From positions 1 to 26,600 of the forward strand of contig CAKKSJ010000174.1 of assembly GCA_919902965.1 (NCBI GenBank): 26,600 bases of DNA. The letters run 5' to 3'. The notes under the pieces are model-generated. The model did no database searches. It was not told the DNA's origin and was given only the letters and a program-made list of their open reading frames with translations. Shown one piece after another: positions 14,875 to 22,757 of the stretch (its first letter is position 1; every line of letters begins with the position of its first letter). The DNA comes from Burkholderiales bacterium. GTDB lineage: Bacteria; Pseudomonadota; Gammaproteobacteria; Burkholderiales; SG8-39. A program made the position numbers and the translations under genes.

Positions 14875-16659
14875 TCACAGACCGGCGGCGCGATTGAGAC
14901 TGCCGAGGAACACGTCCGCCGACTGGTAGCCGATCACCCTCAGCCCCGGGATCTCCTTGCCCTGGCGGTCGAAGAACACGATTCCGGGCGGTCCGAACAA
15001 GCTGAAGCGCTTGAGCAAGGCCTTGTCTTCGGACGAATTGGCGGTGACGTCCGCCTGCAACAACAGCATCTGCGCCATTTTCGCTTGCACCCGGGGGTCG
15101 GTGAAAGTGAAGGCCTCCATTTCTTTGCAGGATACGCACCAGTCGGCATAGAAATCCAGCATTACCGGTTTGCCCGGGGACCGGAGCTTCGCATCGAGAT
15201 CCACCAAGGTCCTGACGCGCGTAAAACTCACTTTCTGCTCGCCGCGCTCGCCCTCCGCGATTAGCCCTGCTAGCGGACGCAGCAGCTCGCGACTGCCGGA
15301 AAACACGCCGATCGCCAGTGCCGCGCCGGTAAGCAGCGCGAGGAAACCCACGCCTTTCCACAAGCGCGTGAGCATCGCGGCCTCGTGCGGCAGCGGATCG
15401 ATCGCGCGCAGCGCCATGGCCGACCCGATCAGCAGCGACGCCCAGGCGAGCATCTGCACCGCCACCGGCAGCACCGGCGACACGATATAGATCGCCACGG
15501 CGAGCAGCATCACGCCGAAGAAATGCTTCACCGAGCGCATCCAGCGGCCGGACTTGGGCAGGAAGGCGCCCTCGAATACGCCTACCAGGATCAAGGGCAC
15601 GCCCATTCCCATGGACATGGCGAACAGCGCGGTGCCCCCGAGTACCACATCGCGGGTCTGGCTGATGTAGAGCAGGGCACCGGCCAGCGGCGCGGCCACG
15701 CAGGGGCTGACAATTGCGGCCGAGAACACGCCCATCAGCACCACGGCGCCCAGGTGCCCGCCTTTGAAGCGGTTGCTTGCTTTGGTCATGCGGGCGTGGA
15801 AACCGGCCGGCAGCTGCAGTTCGTAGAAGCCGAACATGGATAGCGACAGCAAAACGAACACCGCGGCGAAAGCCGACAACACCCAGGGATTCTGCAAAGC
15901 CGCGGACAAGAGGTTGCCCGACAGCGCGGCACCGACGCCGATTCCGGTATAAGTGACCGACATGCCGAGCACATAGGCCACGGACAGCGTGAATGCGCGC
16001 GTGCGCGTGGCGTTGCGGCCTTCGCCGACGATAATCCCTGACAGAATCGGTATCATCGGCAAAACGCAGGGGGTGAAGGTCAGCAGCAGGCCGGCACCGA
16101 AAAACGCCGCGGCAATCAGCCACAGGCTGCCCGAAGCAAGCAGGCGCTCGAAACGGGCTTCTTCGCCGATCTCGCCGCCCGCGCTTGCGGTCTCCGCGAG
16201 CGCGGTGACCGGGCTCACCACGCTGCCAGCGGCGGGAAGTTCGATTGCGGCCGTTTGCAACTGCGGCACGTAGCACACGCCCACATCCGCGCAACCCTGC
16301 GAAGTGACCGCCAGCGTGATCCTGTCGACGGCCGCTTCGCGCGTGAACGGCAGGCGTATGCGCACCTCCTTGCGGTAGGTTTCGACTTTGCCGAAAAACT
16401 CGTCGTTGTGTATTTCGCCCGGCGGAAACTGCGCAGCGCCGAGCTTCAGCGTTTCAGGTTCGGCGGCGAACTGGAACTTGTTGCGGTACATGTAGTAGCT
16501 GTCGGCAATCTTGTAGCGCACCTCGAGCGTGTTCGCGTCCAGGGCCTGCGCCGAAAACTTGAATGCCACTTCGGGCGGAAGCAGATCCTGCGCGTGCGCA
16601 ATCCCATGCAGGAACAAACCCAGCAGGATCGCAAAAATTCGATACAGATTGGATCGCAT
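14875..16659 (-). CDS. dsbD: Thiol:disulfide interchange protein DsbD
   Basis: Carries reducing power from cytoplasmic thioredoxin across the inner membrane to periplasmic partners such as DsbC and the cytochrome c maturation thiols. The protein has 594 residues with the full three-domain layout. A signal peptide ends near residue 23 (HGIAHA-QD). The periplasmic alpha domain has the cysteine pair Cys123/Cys129 in QGCADVGVCY. The membrane beta domain (about 180-455) has Cys198 in FTPCVLP and Cys320 in VSPCVAAP. The C-terminal thioredoxin domain has Cys508/Cys511 in DWCVSCKE. All six redox cysteines are present. It follows cutA by 15 bases, the usual betaproteobacterial order, and shares the window with two c-type cytochromes. 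Confidence 0.97.
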   Translation of the reverse strand: MRSNLYRIFAILLGLFLHGIAHAQDLLPPEVAFKFSAQALDANTLEVRYKIADSYYMYRNKFQFAAEPETLKLGAAQFPPGEIHNDEFFGKVETYRKEVRIRLPFTREAAVDRITLAVTSQGCADVGVCYVPQLQTAAIELPAAGSVVSPVTALAETASAGGEIGEEARFERLLASGSLWLIAAAFFGAGLLLTFTPCVLPMIPILSGIIVGEGRNATRTRAFTLSVAYVLGMSVTYTGIGVGAALSGNLLSAALQNPWVLSAFAAVFVLLSLSMFGFYELQLPAGFHARMTKASNRFKGGHLGAVVLMGVFSAAIVSPCVAAPLAGALLYISQTRDVVLGGTALFAMSMGMGVPLILVGVFEGAFLPKSGRWMRSVKHFFGVMLLAVAIYIVSPVLPVAVQMLAWASLLIGSAMALRAIDPLPHEAAMLTRLWKGVGFLALLTGAALAIGVFSGSRELLRPLAGLIAEGERGEQKVSFTRVRTLVDLDAKLRSPGKPVMLDFYADWCVSCKEMEAFTFTDPRVQAKMAQMLLLQADVTANSSEDKALLKRFSLFGPPGIVFFDRQGKEIPGLRVIGYQSADVFLGSLNRAAGL

Positions 16660-16674
16660 AGGAAATTGGTCGGC

Positions 16675-17004
16675 TCAGGCCGGTCCGCCGGCGCGCGTTT
16701 CGCTCAGGACCCAGCTCAAATAGGCCGGCAACCCGTGAACGATTGGGACAGCAATAATCTCTGGGAGTTCATAGGGATGGTTGGCGCGGATAGCCGCCTC
16801 CAGCTCGGCATAGCGGTCCTGCGCCGTCTTGATCAGCAGCGGATGTTCCTCGTCGCGCTGGATTTCGCCCTGCCAGCGGTAGACCGAGCCGCAGGGGGCC
16901 AGGACATTGACGCAGGCGGCCAGGCGCTGTTCGATCAGCAAAGTCGCAAGTTTTTCTGCACTGGCGCGGTCCGGCAGGTTGGTCAGAACCAGAATACTAT
17001 CCAT
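16675..17004 (-). CDS. cutA: Divalent-cation tolerance protein CutA
   Basis: Small trimeric cytoplasmic protein of the CutA1 family, linked genetically to copper and divalent-cation tolerance; its molecular role remains unclear. The protein has 109 residues, the normal length. Conserved stretches are ILVLTNLPDRASAEKLA, RLAACVNVL, SVYRWQGEI and HPYELPEIIAVPI, the last being the family hallmark. It lies four bases after the SDR gene stop and 15 bases before dsbD, so the three minus-strand genes likely form one operon. No clear Shine-Dalgarno precedes the ATG, which is compatible with translational coupling to the upstream gene. Confidence 0.95.
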   Translation of the reverse strand: MDSILVLTNLPDRASAEKLATLLIEQRLAACVNVLAPCGSVYRWQGEIQRDEEHPLLIKTAQDRYAELEAAIRANHPYELPEIIAVPIVHGLPAYLSWVLSETRAGGPA

Positions 17005-17008
17005 GGTT

Positions 17009-17878
17009 TCAGTGCGCGACCAGCGGCGGCACGCCTTCTTGCACGCTGGCGTAGCGCAGGCGTACGCCGAGTTCTGCTTTCATGCGCTTATTGACCAGTC
17101 GGCGCGATTCGCTCATAAAAGACAGCAGCCCTGCTGAAATTGCGCCTGCCTCGGCCGCTGCGCGCGTGATCCGCGGCGGGCGCGGCAAACCCGCGCGGTC
17201 GGCCACCAGGTCGAAGTAATCGCCCATTTTTATTTCGCTGTCGTCGCTCGCGTTGTATGCGCGGCCTGCCGCGGCGCGCTCCAGCGCAAGCGCGCAGATG
17301 GCAGCGAGATCGTCGGCGTGAATATGATTGGTATAGACATCGTCCTCCGCGCGCAACACCGGTGCGCCGCGCTTCAACTGCGCCAGCGGCAGGCGCTCGG
17401 CCGCATAGATTCCCGGCACGCGCAGCACGGCCACGGCGATCCCGCGTTCCTGCCCCCAAGTCAGCAAGGCTCGCTCCGCATCGGCGCGGCGCGCGCCGCG
17501 CAGGGTCTGCGGCGCCACCGGCCGGTCTTCGTCCACCCAGGCACCGCCGCAATCGCCGTAGACGCCGCTGGTGCTGATATAGATCAGGCGCCCGGGCGGA
17601 TGCGCGGAAAGCGCGGCGATCAGGTTGGCGCTGCGCTGGTCGGTCTCCCCGCTTTCCCCCGGCGGCGCCAGATGCAGCACCAGATCCGCCACACCGGCCA
17701 GCGCCTCCAGCGTCGCCGGACTGTCGAGATCCCCGCTGATCGGCGTCGCGCCAAGAGCGGCAATGCGATCAGACTGGTCGGTTGCGCGCACCAAACCGAA
17801 AACCTGGTAAGTGCGCACGAGTTGCGGCAAGGCGCGCAGCGCGATATCGCCGCAGCCTACGATTAGCAGCTTCTTCAT
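17009..17878 (-). CDS. NAD-dependent epimerase/dehydratase-like (extended SDR) protein
   Basis: Rossmann-fold protein of 289 residues, similar in organisation to YeeZ-like atypical SDR proteins; substrate unknown. The nucleotide-binding start is MKKLLIVGCGDIALRALPQL, a GxGxxA/G-type loop. The active-site area reads LIYISTSGVYGDCGGAWVDED, with the Ser-Tyr pair typical of the extended SDR fold but without a clear lysine four residues after the tyrosine, so catalysis may be altered. NHIHADDLAAIC and RAYNASDDSEIKMGDYF match the C-terminal substrate region. The frame stays open further upstream into the divergent reductase gene, but the ATG at 17878 fits the fold. It is the first gene of the operon with cutA and dsbD. 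Confidence 0.88.
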   Translation of the reverse strand: MKKLLIVGCGDIALRALPQLVRTYQVFGLVRATDQSDRIAALGATPISGDLDSPATLEALAGVADLVLHLAPPGESGETDQRSANLIAALSAHPPGRLIYISTSGVYGDCGGAWVDEDRPVAPQTLRGARRADAERALLTWGQERGIAVAVLRVPGIYAAERLPLAQLKRGAPVLRAEDDVYTNHIHADDLAAICALALERAAAGRAYNASDDSEIKMGDYFDLVADRAGLPRPPRITRAAAEAGAISAGLLSFMSESRRLVNKRMKAELGVRLRYASVQEGVPPLVAH

Positions 17879-17917
17879 AGTAAAATTGTACCTGCTCTTA
17901 CCATGATAGTTTCGACT

Positions 17918-18949
17918 ATGTCCCACCAAGTCACCATTCGGCCCAGCGGCCACAGCTTCCATGTACAAGCCGACGAAACCGTGCTCGTCGCCGCATTGCG
18001 CGAGGGATTTGGCCTTGCTTATGGCTGTCGCAACGGTGCCTGTGGCAGCTGCAAAGGCAAGTTGCTCGAGGGCGAAGTCGATTACGGCAAACATTCCGAC
18101 ACCGCGCTATCAGCTGAGGAGCAGGCCAACGGCCTCGCGCTGTTCTGTGTCGCGCGCCCGCTGGGCGACATCGTCATTGAATGCCGCGAGGTCAGCGCGA
18201 TCAGGGACCAGCAGATCAAGATCCTGCCTTGCCGCGTGCAATCCATAACCAGGCCGGCGCCGGACGTGGCGGTAATCAGCCTCAAGCTACCTGCGAACGA
18301 ACGCCTGCAGTACCTGGCGGGACAGTACATCGAGTTTCTGCTCAAGGACGGCAAACGGCGCAGCTATTCGATGGCCAATGCCCCGCACGACGACGCCTTG
18401 CTGCAAATCCATGTGCGCCATCTTGCCGGAGGCCTGTTTACCGACCAGGTGTTCGAAAAGATGAAAGCGCGCGACATACTGCGCTTCGAAGGACCGCATG
18501 GCACCTTTTTTTTACGCGAGGACAGCCAGAAACCGATGCTGCTGCTCGCCAGCGGCACCGGCTTTGCGCCGATCAAGGCGATAGTCGAGCACGCGCTTTA
18601 CAAAGGCATAAGGCGGCCGATGACGCTGTATTGGGGCGGCCGCCGACCGCAGGATCTGTACATGGACGAGCTCGCGCGCAGCTGGGCGGCGCAGCACCGG
18701 CAGTTCAAGTACGTGCCGGTGGTGTCAGATGCATTGCCGGAAGACGCATGGAGCGGGCGCGGCGGATTCGTGCATCGCGCGGTAATCGAGGATTTTCCCG
18801 ATCTTTCCGGGTACCAGGTCTATGCCTGCGGCGTGCCTGTGATGGTCGATGCGGCGCGGCGCGATTTCGCCGCAGAGTGCGCTCTGCCGCCGGAGGAATT
18901 CTACGCCGACGCGTTCACCACCGAGGCCGATCTGGCCAAGCTTAAGTGA
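17918..18949 (+). CDS. Ferredoxin-type FAD/NAD(P)H oxidoreductase (CDP-6-deoxy-glucoseen reductase-like)
   Basis: Electron-transfer reductase of 343 residues that passes electrons from NAD(P)H through flavin to a plant-type [2Fe-2S] cluster. The N-terminal ferredoxin domain has Cys37, Cys42 and Cys45 in YGCRNGACGSCKG plus Cys77 in LFCVARP. The FAD site is RRSYSMAN (147-154), and the NAD site comprises GTGFAPIKAI (213-222) and YACGVPVMV (302-310). Homologues are commonly labelled CDP-6-deoxy-delta-3,4-glucoseen reductase, but no deoxysugar genes are nearby, so the partner oxygenase or dehydratase is unknown. An in-frame ATG at 17903 is a possible alternative start; neither has a good ribosome site. 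It is divergent from the SDR gene with a gap of under 40 bases. Confidence 0.92.
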   Translation: MSHQVTIRPSGHSFHVQADETVLVAALREGFGLAYGCRNGACGSCKGKLLEGEVDYGKHSDTALSAEEQANGLALFCVARPLGDIVIECREVSAIRDQQIKILPCRVQSITRPAPDVAVISLKLPANERLQYLAGQYIEFLLKDGKRRSYSMANAPHDDALLQIHVRHLAGGLFTDQVFEKMKARDILRFEGPHGTFFLREDSQKPMLLLASGTGFAPIKAIVEHALYKGIRRPMTLYWGGRRPQDLYMDELARSWAAQHRQFKYVPVVSDALPEDAWSGRGGFVHRAVIEDFPDLSGYQVYACGVPVMVDAARRDFAAECALPPEEFYADAFTTEADLAKLK

Positions 18950-18979
18950 GCGCAGGCCGGAGGCAAGGCGCTTTTTTTT
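18949..18979 (+). terminator. Intrinsic terminator of the flavin reductase gene
   Basis: Beginning at the last base of the reductase stop codon, AGCGC (18949-18953) pairs with GCGCT (18968-18972), with an inner GCC/GGC (18956-18958 with 18962-18964), followed at once by a run of eight Ts (18972-18979). Stem plus T-run is the standard Rho-independent layout. The liv operon converges 32 bases later. Confidence 0.75.
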
Positions 18980-19010
18980 CGGCCCCTGGTCCCGCGTACC
19001 ACCAACGCAA

Positions 19011-19727
19011 TTAGTCTGACTCTCCGAGGTAAGCGGCACGCACTTTCGTGTCGGTGAGCAGTTCGCGCGCCGGCCCCGACAGCGTAATCAAGCCGGTTTC
19101 CATCACATAGCCGTGGCTGCTGACCTCCAGCGCCAGCCGGGCGTTCTGCTCCACCAGAAGTATGGTCACGCCCTCTTTGGCAACGGCACGTATGGTTTCG
19201 AATATCTTCTGCACCAGCAGCGGCGCGAGCCCCATGCTGGGTTCATCCAGCAACAACAGCTTCGGCCGGCTCATCAGGGCGCGGCCGATGGCGAGCATTT
19301 GCTGCTCGCCCCCGGAGAGCGTGCCGGCAGACTGGCTGCGCCTCTCGGCCAGGCGCGGAAACAGACTGAACGCGCGCTCCAGGTCCTGCCTCACCGCCGC
19401 CGCATCCGTGCGCACGTAGGCGCCCATGGCAAGATTTTCCGCTACGGTTAACTGGCCGAACACCCCGCGGCCCTCCGGCACCAGGGCCAGTCCGCGGCGC
19501 ACCAGCTCAAACGAGCGTACGCCACCGATAGGCTTGCCCTCGTAGCGAATCGCGTCCGCCGCGACCGGTAGCAGACCCGCGATCGCCTTCAGCGTGGTGG
19601 TCTTGCCTGCGCCGTTGGCGCCGATCAGACATACCAGCTCGCCTTTGGGAACACTCAGATCAATTCCCTTGACCGCCTTGATGCCGCCATAGGCCACCTC
19701 CAGATGCGTCAGTTGCAGCAGCTTCAT
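19011..19727 (-). CDS. livF: Branched-chain amino acid ABC transporter ATPase LivF
   Basis: Cytoplasmic ATPase of the second Liv system, 238 residues. Walker A is GANGAGKT (36-43), the signature LSGGEQQ (138-144) is intact, Walker B is LLLLDE (157-162), and VEQN (192-195) replaces the switch histidine as normal for LivF. VPEGRGVFGQLTVAENLAMGAY is the typical LivF central stretch. The ATG at 19727 overlaps the livG stop as ATGA; the longer open frame upstream runs out of phase through livG and is not used. It is the last gene of the operon and converges with the flavin reductase. Confidence 0.96.
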   Translation of the reverse strand: MKLLQLTHLEVAYGGIKAVKGIDLSVPKGELVCLIGANGAGKTTTLKAIAGLLPVAADAIRYEGKPIGGVRSFELVRRGLALVPEGRGVFGQLTVAENLAMGAYVRTDAAAVRQDLERAFSLFPRLAERRSQSAGTLSGGEQQMLAIGRALMSRPKLLLLDEPSMGLAPLLVQKIFETIRAVAKEGVTILLVEQNARLALEVSSHGYVMETGLITLSGPARELLTDTKVRAAYLGESD

Positions 19728-20530
19728 GCGGCCGGCGCCCCGGCGACAACACCCCCCAGATAGGCCTCGATCACGCGCGGGTCGCGCTGCACCTCGCGCG
19801 GCGGACCTTCGGCGATGCGGCGGCCGTAATCGAGCACCAGCACCCGGTCGCATAAGCTCATCACCAGTTTCATGTCGTGCTCGATCAGCAATATCGTGGT
19901 GCCATCGGCGCGCACACGCTCCAGCAATTTTCGCAATTCCATGGTTTCGGTGGCGTTCATCCCGGCGGCAGGCTCGTCCAGCGCGAGCAGCTTGGGCTCG
20001 GTGGCGAGGGCGCGCGCGATCTCCAGCCGCCGTTGATCGCCGTACGGAAGTTGCCGCGCCACGTCGTTGGCGCGCGCGGCGATGCCCACATATCCGAGCA
20101 GTTCCAGTGCGCGTTTTTCGATCGCCGCCTCTTCTTCGAGCGTGGCGCGGGTGCGCAGGATCGCGCCGAACACGCCGGCGCGGGTGCGTATGTGCCGACC
20201 TATCATCACGTTGTCGAGGGCGGAAAGATTGCCGAACAGGCGGATGTTCTGAAAGGTGCGCGCGATGCCGCGCGCCGCGATCTGGTCGGGCCTGAGTCCG
20301 GCGAGCGACTCCCCGGCAAAACGAAAACCGCCGGCTTCGCACGCATATATGCCGGTCAAGGTGTTGAACAGCGTAGTCTTGCCGGCGCCGTTGGGTCCGA
20401 TGAGCCCGTAGATCTCGCCGCGTTTGATGCCGAATTCAACCTCAGCCAGCGCCAGCACACCGCCAAAACGCATTTCCAGCCCTGCGCATTCGAGCAAGGC
20501 GTCGCTTCCCCGGCCATGTAAGGCGCTCAT
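19724..20530 (-). CDS. livG: Branched-chain amino acid ABC transporter ATPase LivG
   Basis: Cytoplasmic ATPase partner of LivF, 268 residues. Walker A is GPNGAGKT (45-52), the Q-loop is RTFQNIRLF (Gln94), the family signature LPYGDQRRLEIARAL is present (161-175), Walker B is LLALDE (181-186), and the switch histidine is His218 in IEHDM. All motifs are canonical, in contrast to the LivG-like ATPase of the first system. The C-terminal DPRVIEAYLG is typical. Its ATG overlaps the livM stop (ATGA) and its stop overlaps the livF start, giving tight translational coupling along livM-livG-livF. Confidence 0.96.
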   Translation of the reverse strand: MSALHGRGSDALLECAGLEMRFGGVLALAEVEFGIKRGEIYGLIGPNGAGKTTLFNTLTGIYACEAGGFRFAGESLAGLRPDQIAARGIARTFQNIRLFGNLSALDNVMIGRHIRTRAGVFGAILRTRATLEEEAAIEKRALELLGYVGIAARANDVARQLPYGDQRRLEIARALATEPKLLALDEPAAGMNATETMELRKLLERVRADGTTILLIEHDMKLVMSLCDRVLVLDYGRRIAEGPPREVQRDPRVIEAYLGGVVAGAPAA

Positions 20531-21591
20531 TCCGACGCCTTCGCCAGCTCGCGTTTTCTGACCGCCGAGGGCAGCAGGCCCGCCGGTCGGTACAGCATCA
20601 TCAGCACCAGGGCGAGGCCGAACAGCAGCATGCGGATCACTTCCGGCTCGATGATCGACCTGCCGAACAAGGATTTCTGCAGCGGTTCGACCGTATAGCG
20701 CAGCAACTCGGGCACGAAAGAAAGCAGCACGGCGCCCAGCACCACGCCCCAGACGTTGCCCATGCCGCCCAGCACCACCATGGACAAGACCATGATGGAT
20801 TCGACCAGGACGAAACTCTCCGGGCTGATGAAACCCTGGATCGCAGCGAACATGCCGCCGGCCACGCCGCCGAAGGAAGCGCCCATGGCGAAGGCAAGCA
20901 GCTTGATGCGCGTGGTGTCTATGCCCATCGCGCGCGCCGCGACCTCATCCTCGCGTATCGCCTCCCAGGCGCGGCCGATGCGCGAGTGTTGCAGTCGCAG
21001 GTTAACCACAATGGCGAGCAGCAGCAGCGCCAGCAAAATGTAGTAGTACTTAAGCGGCCCGGAAAACACGAGGCCGAGTATCGTCTCGTTCTGGCTGAAA
21101 CTGAAACTACCAAAGCTGAACGGGTCGATGCGCGAAATTCCCTGCGGACCGTTGGTGATATTGACCGGCTGCGACAGGTTGTTGAGAAAAATCCGCACGA
21201 TCTCGCCGAAACCCAGGGTAACAATGGCGAGGTAGTCTCCGCGCAATTTGAGCGTGGGCGCACCCAACAGAATGCCGAACAGGCAGGCGACCAGCGCGCC
21301 TATCGGCAGGATCACCCAGAAAGGCAGGTGCAAGTCGAAATGCGGTGAAGCGAGCAGGGCATAAGCGTAAGCGCCCACGGCATAAAAAGCGATGTATCCC
21401 AGATCGAGCAAGCCGGCGAAACCGACCACGATGTTCAGGCCGAGCGAAAGGAACACGAACAGGATGGCAAGATTGGCGATGCGCACCCAGGCGGTTCCCA
21501 CTGACGCGAGCGCAAACGGCAGTCCGATCAGCGCGATTGCGATCAGCGCGACGCCTATCCACTTCGCCCGGGGATGGGAAGCGATATTCAT
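20527..21591 (-). CDS. livM: Branched-chain amino acid ABC transporter permease LivM
   Basis: Membrane subunit of the second Liv system, 354 residues and several hydrophobic segments. The conserved stretch NIVVGFAGLLDLGYIAFYAVGAYAYALLA and the coupling loop SRIGRAWEAIREDEVAARAMGI identify LivM; VVLGGMGNVWGVVLGA is the late family motif. GGAG eight bases before the ATG at 21591 supports the start. Forty-three bases separate it from livH, and it overlaps livG by four bases. Confidence 0.96.
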   Translation of the reverse strand: MNIASHPRAKWIGVALIAIALIGLPFALASVGTAWVRIANLAILFVFLSLGLNIVVGFAGLLDLGYIAFYAVGAYAYALLASPHFDLHLPFWVILPIGALVACLFGILLGAPTLKLRGDYLAIVTLGFGEIVRIFLNNLSQPVNITNGPQGISRIDPFSFGSFSFSQNETILGLVFSGPLKYYYILLALLLLAIVVNLRLQHSRIGRAWEAIREDEVAARAMGIDTTRIKLLAFAMGASFGGVAGGMFAAIQGFISPESFVLVESIMVLSMVVLGGMGNVWGVVLGAVLLSFVPELLRYTVEPLQKSLFGRSIIEPEVIRMLLFGLALVLMMLYRPAGLLPSAVRKRELAKASE

Positions 21592-21634
21592 GTCCGGAAC
21601 TCCGGCACGCGTAGGACGCTTTGGATTCTGCGCT

Positions 21635-22558
21635 TCATGCGCGGTCTCCGACCCGCTCGCCGAGCAGTCCAGAGGGCCTGAACACCAGCACTGCGATCAG
21701 CACCAGAAAAGCGAATACGTCCTGGTAATTGCTGCCAAAAACGTTGTTGGTGAGATCACCGATATAACCCGCGCCCAGCGCTTCGACGACGCCGAGCAGG
21801 ATGCCACCCAGCATCGCGCCCGCAAGATTGCCTATACCGCCCAACACCGCCGCAGAAAACGCCTTCATGCCGAGGAGCGCGCCCATGCTGTAGTGAGCGA
21901 TGCCATAGTAGGTGCCGACCATCACACCGGCAACCGCTGCCAATGCCGCGCCGACGATAAAGGTAAACGAGATAATGCGGTCGATGTCTATGCCCATCAA
22001 GCCGGCGATCTGCGGGTTCTGCGAAGTCGCGCGCATGGCGATGCCAAGCTTGGTGCGGTACACCAGCAAGGTCAGCGCGGCCATCATCAACAACGAGGTC
22101 AGGATGATGGCGATCTGGACTCCGGTGATAATCGCCCCTCCAATATGGAAGCGGACCAGCGGGATGATCTGCGGAAACGCGAGAGGACTGCGGCTCCATA
22201 CCAGCATTGCCACATGCTGCAGAATGATGGAAATCCCGATTGCCGTAATCAGCGGCGCAAGCCGGGGTGCACCGCGCAAAGGCCGGTACGCGACGCGTTC
22301 CATGGCATAACCGACAAGCATGCACGCCGGGACCGCGGCCAGTATTCCGGCAAGAACGATGATAAGCGGCGGCAGGCTCGTGCCGGCGAGCGCACCGATC
22401 ACCGAAAACGCGACCATGGCACCGAGCATCACTACCTCGCCGTGGGCGAAGTTGATCAGCTGAATGATGCCGTAGACCATGGTGTAGCCCAGAGCGACGA
22501 TGGCGTAGACGCTGCCCAGGGTAAGTCCGTTGATGACCTGCTGAAGAAAGATATCCAT
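21635..22558 (-). CDS. livH: Branched-chain amino acid ABC transporter permease LivH
   Basis: Membrane subunit of the second Liv system, 307 residues. MDIFLQQVINGLTLGSVYAI followed by IQLINFAHGEVVMLGAM is the canonical LivH N-terminus, including the NFAHGE motif missing from the first system. The coupling loop TKLGIAMRATSQNPQIAGLMGI and AAVLGGIGNLAGAMLGG are also present. The open frame continues upstream of 22558, but homology places the start at this ATG; no Shine-Dalgarno is seen. It is preceded by a 199-base gap containing the terminator-like hairpin that follows the binding-protein gene. Confidence 0.95.
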   Translation of the reverse strand: MDIFLQQVINGLTLGSVYAIVALGYTMVYGIIQLINFAHGEVVMLGAMVAFSVIGALAGTSLPPLIIVLAGILAAVPACMLVGYAMERVAYRPLRGAPRLAPLITAIGISIILQHVAMLVWSRSPLAFPQIIPLVRFHIGGAIITGVQIAIILTSLLMMAALTLLVYRTKLGIAMRATSQNPQIAGLMGIDIDRIISFTFIVGAALAAVAGVMVGTYYGIAHYSMGALLGMKAFSAAVLGGIGNLAGAMLGGILLGVVEALGAGYIGDLTNNVFGSNYQDVFAFLVLIAVLVFRPSGLLGERVGDRA

Positions 22559-22692
22559 GGCTGGCGGATTTAAACCCAAAGCCGCCGCAAACGCAAAGCG
22601 GCTGCAATCAAAATGCGCCGCCGCAGCGTACTGGCGGGATCCCCGCAAGCCCGGCTATCTGCCTTTCCCCAATTGCAGCAGAGGTCCTGCAC

Positions 22693-22729
22693 ACAAGAAA
22701 ACGGCGCCGGAAGGCGCCGTATTTCTTGT
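22693..22729 (-). terminator. Terminator-like hairpin between livK-type gene and livH
   Basis: On the minus strand ACGGCGCC-TTCC-GGCGCCGT (22720-22701) is followed by TTTCTTGT, giving a GC-rich stem of eight pairs and a short T tract. Flanking ACAAGAAA/TTTCTTGT arms (22693-22700 and 22722-22729) can extend the stem past a one-base bulge. It lies 28 bases after the binding-protein stop and 135 before livH. Partial termination here would give excess binding protein over permease. Confidence 0.7.
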
Positions 22730-22757
22730 ACATCGCGTGAAAACCAAGTCTCTGCGC

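Noticed and set aside
21392..22573. A 393-codon plus-strand open frame opposite livM/livH
   Set aside because: Its His/Arg/Asp/Gln-rich translation is the antisense shadow of membrane-protein codons; the minus-strand permeases are unambiguous.
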